A stretch of 64,000 bases of DNA, taken from assembly GCA_020724525.1 (NCBI GenBank), contig DYGU01000005.1:36529-100528 (forward strand), read 5' to 3'. Within the stretch, counting starts at the first letter, position 1. Each line of letters begins with the position of its first letter. Shown in pieces: positions 58,687 to 64,000 of this stretch. The DNA is from Dehalococcoides mccartyi. Lineage in GTDB: Bacteria; Chloroflexota; Dehalococcoidia; GIF9; DYGU01. Position numbers and translations under genes: made by a program. The notes under the pieces were generated by a model that did not search any database, was not told the origin of the DNA, and saw only the letters and a program-made list of their open reading frames with translations.

Positions 58687-59367
58687 ATGATTACCGGTAA
58701 ACAAAAACCATTAGAAGAAATACAAAGGTTAATTGAACCATACCGTAAAGTTCTAATTTTAGGTTGTGGAACCTGTGTTACTATCCGCTATTGTGGCGGT
58801 GAAAAAGAAGTCGCTACCCTTGCCTCAGCATTACGACTTTCAGAAGGGATGAGAAATAACCCCAGAACTTTTATTGAGTATACCATCAAGCGGCAATGCG
58901 AACAGGAATTTTTAGATGAGATAACTGACAAGGTCAAAAAAGTAGATGCCGTCCTATCTTTGGCTTGTGGTGTCGGTGTGCAAGCTTTGGCTGAACAGTT
59001 TCCCTTAGCTATTGCCTTACCCGGGATTAACACCACCTTTATAGGAAGACCTGAAGAGCTGGGAGTTTTGAGTGAAAGATGTCTGGCTTGTGGGGATTGT
59101 GTCATAGGTTTAACCGGAGGCATCTGCCCTATCACCCGATGTGCCAAGAGTCTATTCAATGGACCTTGTGGCGGCTCTGTAAATGGAAAGTGTGAAATTT
59201 CGCCGGATATTCCCTGCGCCTGGCAATTAATTTATGACCGAATGGCAAAACTTAATCTCCTTGATAAACTGGTTGAAATCCAACCACTCCGAAACTGGAG
59301 CAGCAGCCACTCCGGAGGACCACGAAGAATTGCCAGAGAGGACTTAAAGCTACCAGGTACGGGCTAA
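58687..59367 (+). CDS. metV: Methylene-tetrahydrofolate reductase partner MetV
   Basis: 226 residues. C-terminal MTHFR_C signature: CLACGDC...CPITRCAKSLFNGPCGGSVNGKCE plus PCAW, a cysteine-rich zinc/iron-sulfur site. N-terminal VLILGCGTCVTIRYCGG also has cysteines. MetV forms MetFV with the reductase and connects it to electron donors. Six bases after the fusion gene; metF follows after 91 bases. Confidence 0.9.
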   Translation: MITGKQKPLEEIQRLIEPYRKVLILGCGTCVTIRYCGGEKEVATLASALRLSEGMRNNPRTFIEYTIKRQCEQEFLDEITDKVKKVDAVLSLACGVGVQALAEQFPLAIALPGINTTFIGRPEELGVLSERCLACGDCVIGLTGGICPITRCAKSLFNGPCGGSVNGKCEISPDIPCAWQLIYDRMAKLNLLDKLVEIQPLRNWSSSHSGGPRRIAREDLKLPGTG

Positions 59368-59458
59368 ATTAAGTCTATGGTAACAGCAGCCATGAAATCT
59401 AAGAAAATCAATTGCTTCTCAGCCGTTTATGAAATTGCTAAAGGCAGAGGTGGTGGCA

Positions 59459-60376
59459 ATGAAAGCCGGAACTAACTTGGAAAAAGTATTAGAAAGCGGC
59501 GCCTTCGCTGTGACCGCTGAAATCGGTCCCCCTAAAGGAACAGCAGCCCGAGTTGTGCAACGAAAAGGTGAGACCCTCAAGCCCTATGTGGATGCCGTAA
59601 ATGTAACCAATAATCAAACGGCTATTGTCCGGATGTGTAGCTTAGCCAGTTGTGTTATCCTCAAACAATTAGGATTAGACCCGGTAATGCAAATAGTGTG
59701 TCGGGATAGAAATAGAATTGCTATTCAAAGTGACATCCTCGGAGCTGTAGCTTTGGGCATCGGCAATATTTTATGCCTTAGTGGTGACCATCAAAAACTG
59801 GGCAATCAACCCGATGCTAAAGGTGTTTTTGACCTTGATTCTATCCAGCTAATTCAAGTAGTGAAAAAACTACGAGATGAGAAGAAGCTCATATGCGGAG
59901 AGGAGATTTCTGGTGAAGCTCCTCTATTTATTGGTGCTGCTGAAAACCCCTATGCCGACCCGTTCGAATATAGAGTGGTCAGATTATTGAAAAAGGTGAA
60001 GGCGGGGGCTGACTTTATTCAGACACAAGCTATTTACGATGTATCCAAATTTGCCCAGTGGATGGAATTGGTCAGGGACAAGGGGCTTGACCAGCAAGTC
60101 CATATTTTAGCTGGAGTAATACCTACGAGGTCAGCAGGTATGGCTCGCTATATGCGCGACTATGTTGCCGGGGTTTATGTACCAGATGAATTAGTTACCA
60201 GAATGGAAGTCGCCCGTGATGCCAAGGAGGAGGGAGTTAAAATATGCTTAGAAATCATTGAGCAGATTAAAGAAATCCCCGGAGTTCACGGAGTCCATAT
60301 TATGGCAGTAGGCTGGGAGGATATTGTCCCTGCTATTGCTGAGCGTGCCGGTCTATTACCAAGACCAATAGGATGA
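59459..60376 (+). CDS. metF: Methylene-tetrahydrofolate reductase MetF
   Basis: 305 residues of the flavin-dependent 5,10-methylene-THF reductase family: FAVTAEIGPPKGT near 18-30, DAVNVTNNQTA near 46, LCLSGDHQK near 105, GADFIQTQAIYD near 180 and LAGVIPTRSAG near 213. Reduces methylene-THF to methyl-THF in the methyl branch of Wood-Ljungdahl. An upstream ATG at 59429 adds ten residues; the ATG at 59459 has GAGGTGG before it. Lacks its own NADH domain, so the electron route through the fusion protein and MetV is likely. Confidence 0.92.
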   Translation: MKAGTNLEKVLESGAFAVTAEIGPPKGTAARVVQRKGETLKPYVDAVNVTNNQTAIVRMCSLASCVILKQLGLDPVMQIVCRDRNRIAIQSDILGAVALGIGNILCLSGDHQKLGNQPDAKGVFDLDSIQLIQVVKKLRDEKKLICGEEISGEAPLFIGAAENPYADPFEYRVVRLLKKVKAGADFIQTQAIYDVSKFAQWMELVRDKGLDQQVHILAGVIPTRSAGMARYMRDYVAGVYVPDELVTRMEVARDAKEEGVKICLEIIEQIKEIPGVHGVHIMAVGWEDIVPAIAERAGLLPRPIG

Positions 60377-60400
60377 TAAGTCTACAAAACGGAGTATTCA

Positions 60401-60550
60401 ATGGAAGAACGAATAGCCCGCTTAGAAGGCTTAGTTGAAGGAATAAGAAACGAGGTTAACCATTTAAGGAACGATTTCAGGATGCTCCTGTGGATACAAA
60501 TAGGTAGCTGGGTAAGCCTAATGGCAGCAATCATCGTAACCAGATTTTAA
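60401..60550 (+). CDS. Tiny coiled-coil protein with C-terminal membrane anchor
   Basis: 49 residues: EERIARLEGLVEGIRNEVNH, then a hydrophobic tail LWIQIGSWVSLMAAIIVTRF (split by Met). The pattern RxAxxEGxxE-x4-xxNHL matches the tails at 52505 and 52781. It directly follows metF and starts ATG with GGAG ten bases before. Likely an anchor for the MetVF system, by analogy only. Confidence 0.6.
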   Translation: MEERIARLEGLVEGIRNEVNHLRNDFRMLLWIQIGSWVSLMAAIIVTRF

Positions 60551-60610
60551 CCTACCAAGCTGGACTTGGCGATCAAATGATAACCTTAACAGCTTCATTA
60601 ATCAAGGATT

Positions 60611-60752
60611 CTCTGGTGAGACTGTTTAGTAATTCTTACCCATCATTGCGGGCGAAGCGTGGCAATCTCTCCGGATTGCTTCGGGGGACGCCCCCTCGCA
60701 ATAACAGAATGGGGTTGATAAACACTTTCCTCTGGTGAGACTGTTTAATAAT
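60611..60752. repeat. Two copies of a 23-base unit in the repeat cluster
   Basis: CTCTGGTGAGACTGTTTA followed by RTAAT occurs at 60611-60633 and 60730-60752, with one substitution. Each copy adjoins a different palindromic element (60643 and 60752). The 409-base gap 60551-60959 holds only repeats and the acpS promoter. Confidence 0.6.
60643..60712. repeat. CATTGCG-type inverted-repeat element
   Basis: TCATTGCGGGCGAAGCGTGG and CCCCCTCGCAATAACA form the two ends, with GGCAATC and GATTGC arms inside. A form of a common dispersed element; a single-arm piece is at 18087. No transposase is encoded. Confidence 0.65.
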
Positions 60753-60862
60753 GTAGGGCGAGGCTTTAGCCTCGATTACCCACCATCCTGAACAAAGCCG
60801 AGAAACCCTTGCCTACCCTCTCCCTTGAAGGGAGAGAAATAAGGTGAGGTGACAAAATAAAC
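60752..60862. repeat. GAGGCTTTAGCCTC element joined to a third palindromic copy
   Basis: TGTAGGGCGAGGCTTTAGCC (from 60752) is the inverted counterpart of 25468-25494. From 60779 the sequence CACCATCCTGAACAAAGCCG runs into CCCTCTCCCTTGAAGGGAGA, a degenerate copy of the 22786 element with a shorter stem. Confidence 0.6.
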
Positions 60863-60884
60863 ACTCTCTGTGCTGTGCCCAATC

Positions 60885-60913
60885 TTGTCAGTAAAAGAAA
60901 GCACTGCTATACT
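60885..60913 (+). promoter_or_regulatory. Promoter for acpS-comM
   Basis: TTGTCA (60885-60890), 17-base spacer, TATACT (60908-60913). Predicted leader about 40 bases before the acpS ATG. Confidence 0.6.
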
Positions 60914-60959
60914 TGACAGGTGATGCCAAGAGCTTCCCTGGTTCGGCGGCTTAAGAATT

Positions 60960-61340
60960 ATGCTTCGTACTGGTATTGACATTATTGAGATAGCCCGTAT
61001 CAAAAGGCTTATATTATACTGGAAAGAAAAATTTATTCGGCGGATTTACACTGAAGCTGAACTTGAAGTTTGTACTAACCGAATTCCACCCTTAGCTACT
61101 CGCTTTGCCGCTAAAGAAGCAGTAATGAAAGCTTTAGGAACAGGCACCAGGGGGGTTAGCTGGAAAGAAATTGAGATCCTGAGTAACGCCGCCGGTGTGC
61201 CTCGAGTCCAGCTCCACGGAAAGGCTTGTCTTTGGGCTCAAGAACAGGGGATAGATGACTTCTGTATTAGCCTCTCTCATACCAAAGAATATGCTATTGC
61301 CTCCGTCATCGGCATAGTAAACAAACCTAAAATCTTTTAA
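60960..61340 (+). CDS. acpS: Holo-[acyl-carrier-protein] synthase
   Basis: 126 residues. RTGIDIIEIARIKRL at the start gives the catalytic Asp, and FAAKEAVMKALGTGTRGVSW near 45-64 the second conserved motif; SLSHTKEYAIASV near the end. Transfers phosphopantetheine from CoA to the AcpP serine. No ribosome site is obvious. comM follows nine bases later. Confidence 0.94.
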   Translation: MLRTGIDIIEIARIKRLILYWKEKFIRRIYTEAELEVCTNRIPPLATRFAAKEAVMKALGTGTRGVSWKEIEILSNAAGVPRVQLHGKACLWAQEQGIDDFCISLSHTKEYAIASVIGIVNKPKIF

Positions 61341-61349
61341 AAAACGGCT

Positions 61350-62867
61350 ATGCTCGCTAAAGTATTGACCTGTGCCACAATAGGTTTAGAAGGAGCCATT
61401 GTTGAGGTGGAAGTAGACATTTCTCCTGGTCTACCTTCTTTCACCATTGTGGGACTTCCTGACACTGCCGTTCAAGAGGCAAGAGAGCGAGTCAGAGCCG
61501 CCATTCGTAATTCGGGCTATCTTTTCCCGGCAAAACGAATTACAGTAAACCTGGCTCCCGCTGACCTAAAAAAAGCCGGACCAGCTTATGACTTGCCTAT
61601 CGCCGTAGGTATTCTTCTTAGCTCACAACAAGTCTATGCTGATGTTTCCAAAACTGTTTTCTTGGGGGAACTTTCCTTAGAGGGCACCCTGCGGCATACT
61701 CACGGTATCTTACCTATGGTTGCTTTAGCCCAAGAGAAAGGACTCTCTACCGTTTTTGTTCCCGCCGAAGATGCGCCTGAGGCTTCCTTAGTTAAAAGAG
61801 CCCGTGTCCTCCCTACTGTTTCCCTACCTCAGTTAATAAGCCATCTCCAGAGGGAAACCCCCATTGCCGAATACCAGCCTGAGCCTAATCAAACTCTCCT
61901 CCGCGACCTCACTGCAATAGACCTGTCACATATCAAGGGGCAAGAACACGCTAAAAGAGCTTTAGAGGTAGCTGCTGCCGGCGGCCACAATATCCTTATG
62001 TGCGGACCACCAGGGAGTGGCAAAACCATGTTGGCTCGGTCTCTTCCCTCAATATTGCCACCCTTAACATTTGAAGAAGCTTTAGAAGTAACTAAAATCT
62101 ACAGCGTCTGTGGACTCCTCCCTCAAGATACACCCTTCATCAGCCAACGCCCTTTTCGCTCACCTCATTACACTATCTCCCATGCTGGTCTGGTTGGAGG
62201 TGGACACTGGCCCCGACCTGGCGAAATAAGCCTGAGCCATCGTGGCGTCCTTTTTCTGGATGAATTCCCTGAATTCGGACACATGGCTTTGGAATCTTTG
62301 CGACAGCCCATGGAAGACAAGCTTGTCACTATCAGTCGAGCCCAGGGTAGTGTCACTTTCCCGGCCAACTTTATGCTGGTAGCTGCTATGAATCCATGCC
62401 CCTGCGGTTACTATGGTGACCCGGTCAAAGAATGTAAATGTACATCAGGGGAAATCTCTCGTTACCACAAAAGAATCAGCGGTCCCTTACTTGACCGTAT
62501 TGATATTTTTATTGAATTTCCCCGAGTCGATTACGAGAAGCTGACCGGAGAGATTACCGGCGAAAATTCCGAAAGAGTTCGTACCAGGATTGAAACTGGT
62601 CGCTTAGTCCAGCAGGAAAGATTTAAAGGAGGCAAGCTTACCTATAATGCTGAAATGACCCCAATGGAAGTAAGGCAATTCTGCCAGATAGAACCATCTG
62701 CCCAGAGTCTACTTCGTTCAGCTATGAAGCAACTCTATCTTACTGCCCGAGCTTTCCACCGTGTCCTCAAACTTTCCCGGACTATCGCCGATTTAGACGG
62801 AGCCGACATTATAAGGACTCACCATTTAGCCGAGGCAATACAATATCGACCCAGAAGCCTGATATAA
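61350..62867 (+). CDS. comM: YifB/ComM family AAA+ ATPase (Mg chelatase-like)
   Basis: 505 residues. N-terminal ChlI-like domain (EVEVDISPGLPSFTIVGLPDTAVQEARERVRAAI; written here in parts: SPGLPSFTIVGLPD), central AAA+ with Walker A MCGPPGSGKTMLARSLP and Walker B GVLFLDEFPEF, AMNPCPCGYYGDP zinc-like loop, and C-terminal SRTIADLDGADIIRTHHL. ComM homologues drive branch migration in natural transformation. Its last 77 bases recur at 63767-63843. Confidence 0.93.
   Translation: MLAKVLTCATIGLEGAIVEVEVDISPGLPSFTIVGLPDTAVQEARERVRAAIRNSGYLFPAKRITVNLAPADLKKAGPAYDLPIAVGILLSSQQVYADVSKTVFLGELSLEGTLRHTHGILPMVALAQEKGLSTVFVPAEDAPEASLVKRARVLPTVSLPQLISHLQRETPIAEYQPEPNQTLLRDLTAIDLSHIKGQEHAKRALEVAAAGGHNILMCGPPGSGKTMLARSLPSILPPLTFEEALEVTKIYSVCGLLPQDTPFISQRPFRSPHYTISHAGLVGGGHWPRPGEISLSHRGVLFLDEFPEFGHMALESLRQPMEDKLVTISRAQGSVTFPANFMLVAAMNPCPCGYYGDPVKECKCTSGEISRYHKRISGPLLDRIDIFIEFPRVDYEKLTGEITGENSERVRTRIETGRLVQQERFKGGKLTYNAEMTPMEVRQFCQIEPSAQSLLRSAMKQLYLTARAFHRVLKLSRTIADLDGADIIRTHHLAEAIQYRPRSLI
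62791..62867. repeat. Direct repeat, left copy (comM 3' end)
   Basis: 72 of 77 bases match 63767-63843. The match ends with the comM TAA stop. Together the copies bound the 899-base hicBA/DUF2283 stretch. Confidence 0.85.
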
Positions 62868-62981
62868 GAGAACTTTTAACAATGCTAATACATCATCGTG
62901 AGCAAAAGGGTGGCAAAACAAACAACCTTAGGTTAAAGTTCTAAAATTTATGGATAGTTAGAAAAGGTAAAGGAGGGAAAG

Positions 62982-63230
62982 GTGAAAACCTATCTTTTCA
63001 CAGTAGTAGTTGAAGAAGATCCCTTCGAGGATGGCAGGATGGCTTACCATGCCTACTGCCCCGCCTTAAAGGGGGCAAGCACCTGGGGCTATACCAGAGA
63101 AGAGGCTCTAAAGAACATCAGGGAAGTAGTTGAGCTGACCATCGAAAGTATGAAAGAGCATGGAGAGCCGATTCCACAGGAGCCTGGGGTTGAAATCTTC
63201 ACTGAGCCGAGAGTAGCGGTAACCGTATGA
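62982..63230 (+). CDS. hicB: HicB-type antitoxin
   Basis: 82 residues. N-terminal partial RNase H-like fold (YHAYCPALKGASTWGYTREEALKNI) is the HicB signature; the tail is short with no clear DNA-binding domain. Neutralises the HicA mRNA interferase and usually autoregulates. GTG start behind AGGAGG. Overlaps hicA by four bases. Confidence 0.85.
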   Translation: MKTYLFTVVVEEDPFEDGRMAYHAYCPALKGASTWGYTREEALKNIREVVELTIESMKEHGEPIPQEPGVEIFTEPRVAVTV

Positions 63231-63475
63231 GCATCGGCTACTCGAAGCTGAGGTCCCTAACAGCAAGGAGACTTATTAGTGCTTTGATCCAGGATGGGTT
63301 TATGCTTGAGCGGGAGAAGGGTTCTCATTGCCAGTATTTTCATCCCAAGAAAGGAAGGGTAACCGTTTCCTTCCATCACCCAAGTGATACCTTCCCTCCT
63401 AAGACTCTAAAGAGCATAATTCAGGATGCAGGTTGGGTAGAAGAAGATTTAAAAAGGTTAGGACTGTTAAAGTAA
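63227..63475 (+). CDS. hicA: HicA-type mRNA interferase toxin
   Basis: 82 residues. ARRLISALIQDGFMLEREKGSH carries the conserved Gly-Ser-His with the catalytic histidine (GSHCQYFHP), followed by VTVSFHHPSDTFPPKTLKSI. Small dsRNA-binding-like toxin that cleaves mRNA. Antitoxin-first order, as common for hicBA. Confidence 0.85.
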   Translation: MSIGYSKLRSLTARRLISALIQDGFMLEREKGSHCQYFHPKKGRVTVSFHHPSDTFPPKTLKSIIQDAGWVEEDLKRLGLLK

Positions 63476-63533
63476 CTATTGAGACCGCATAGTGGTTATT
63501 ACAGTATCTCCCAGAAAGCATTTCTAAGAAAGA

Positions 63534-63872
63534 ATGAAGATGAAAATAGAATACGATAAGGAGGCAGATGCCCTTTACATTATGCTGCGTGATATTCCCG
63601 CCTCTGATTCCAGAGACCTTCAGGAAGGTGCCACCGTAGATTTAGACGATGATGAGCATATTGTAGGATTAGAAATCCTGGATGCATCGGAGCGGCTAGG
63701 ACTAGAAGCTTTACTAAATATAAGCATCGAAAATATACCCTTAGAAAAGATCCCCGGTTATCCTTCATTTAGATGGAGCCGATATTATAAGAACATACCA
63801 TTTAGCCGAGGCAATACAATATCGACCCAGAAGCCTGATATAAAGTTGTTCTATATAGAAAAGGATAGGTAA
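63534..63872 (+). CDS. DUF2283 protein with an acquired C-terminus
   Basis: 112 residues. The first ~65 are a DUF2283 domain (IEYDKEADALYIMLRD; VDLDDDEHIVGLEILDAS). From about residue 79 the frame runs through the comM-derived repeat in a different frame from comM, giving an unrelated tail (GNTISTQKPDIKLFYIEK). So the C-terminus was created by recombination. DUF2283 proteins often lie beside toxin-antitoxin pairs. Function unknown. Confidence 0.75.
   Translation: MKMKIEYDKEADALYIMLRDIPASDSRDLQEGATVDLDDDEHIVGLEILDASERLGLEALLNISIENIPLEKIPGYPSFRWSRYYKNIPFSRGNTISTQKPDIKLFYIEKDR
63767..63843. repeat. Direct repeat, right copy (comM 3' end)
   Basis: Second copy of the comM 3' end, five mismatches in 77 bases, at an offset of 976. 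It lies within the DUF2283 reading frame. Confidence 0.85.
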
Positions 63873-63960
63873 ATCTAAAATGAAATATTGGCGTTGTGGA
63901 TTAGATTTAGCTGGAGGCTTGCGCCATTTTATCATTTAAAAATCCATAAGGAGAATTAAA

Positions 63961-64000
63961 TGAGCGCACAGTGCACCTGTAAAATAAGAAAAAAGGAGGT
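63961..64000 (+). CDS. Start of an unknown ORF cut by the window edge
   Basis: ATG at 63961 preceded by AAGGAG six bases before it; reads MSAQCTCKIRKKE, with a CxC pair, to the window end. A perfect AAGGAGGT is inside the last bases (63993-64000), so a second gene may start just beyond and this could be a short leader. 63873-63960 shows no gene beyond a 19-codon ORF. Confidence 0.35.

Noticed and set aside
31598-60376. Archaeal (methanogen) origin suggested by Hdr and Mvh
   Set aside because: All flanking genes are bacterial (rplI, nusB, fabD, uvrC, dnaB, acpS), and promoters fit bacterial sigma-70. Hdr and Mvh sets are also common in anaerobic bacteria.

Overview
The window is a piece of a bacterial chromosome from an anaerobic, hydrogen-metabolising organism. 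Bacterial housekeeping genes (nusB, rpmF, rplI, dnaB, holB, uvrC, fabD, plsX, acpP, acpS) sit beside heterodisulfide-reductase (Hdr), NiFe-hydrogenase (Mvh, Hyp) and methylene-tetrahydrofolate reductase (MetV, MetF) genes. A split transketolase, a DnaD-domain plus DnaC-type loader pair, a homocitrate/Re-citrate-type synthase and many fused Hdr proteins suggest an uncultured Chloroflexota close to Dehalococcoidia. That placement is an inference from gene content; no search was run.

Layout. 1-30.5 kb is mostly core metabolism and information processing: RNA phosphodiesterase and split transketolase (0.3-2.8 kb); a minus-strand DUF177-rpmF-fabD-Mth938-radical SAM-nusB-acpP operon behind a consensus promoter (2.8-6.9 kb); M20 hydrolase, plsX, trxB, rplI, dnaB (7-12 kb); DnaD and a tandem DnaC ATPase (12.2-14.3 kb); a minus-strand run of phosphatase, thiolase, argC, lysA, holB, ricT (14.9-21 kb); a DRE-TIM synthase, trmO, two tRNAs and a HEPN/nucleotidyltransferase pair (21-24.5 kb); then pcm, an RpiB-like protein, a tyrosine recombinase, uvrC, a DUF72 protein and a metallo-hydrolase (24.7-30.5 kb).

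31.6-60.5 kb is the energy-metabolism island. A plus-strand array carries hypAB, hdrCBA, flxD, two Fe-S Flx-type subunits, flxA and then hypFCDE. It looks like an NADH-linked Hdr-Flx bifurcating complex embedded in the hydrogenase maturation genes. Facing it is a minus-strand operon reading hdrC, hdrB, hdrD-like, four small or unusual membrane proteins (including a retropepsin-like protease), a 1476-residue HdrA-GltD-HdrA fusion, mvhD, three small proteins, mvhG, mvhA and a maturation protease: an Mvh hydrogenase-Hdr supercomplex with extra small partners. Divergent from it is a GltD-like/ferredoxin/MvhD fusion followed by metV and metF, a probable electron-fed methylene-THF reductase of the Wood-Ljungdahl pathway. 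The genes together suggest H2 and NADH oxidation coupled by flavin-based electron bifurcation to ferredoxin and methylene-THF reduction.

60.5-64 kb holds an intergenic repeat cluster, acpS, comM, and a HicBA/DUF2283 cassette bounded by a 77-bp direct repeat of the comM 3' end. Several genes carry single-base lesions: a phosphatase and a nucleotidyltransferase with in-frame TAG codons, and two small ORFs with apparent frameshifts. All homology calls were made by reading motifs, and promoters and hairpins were found by eye.
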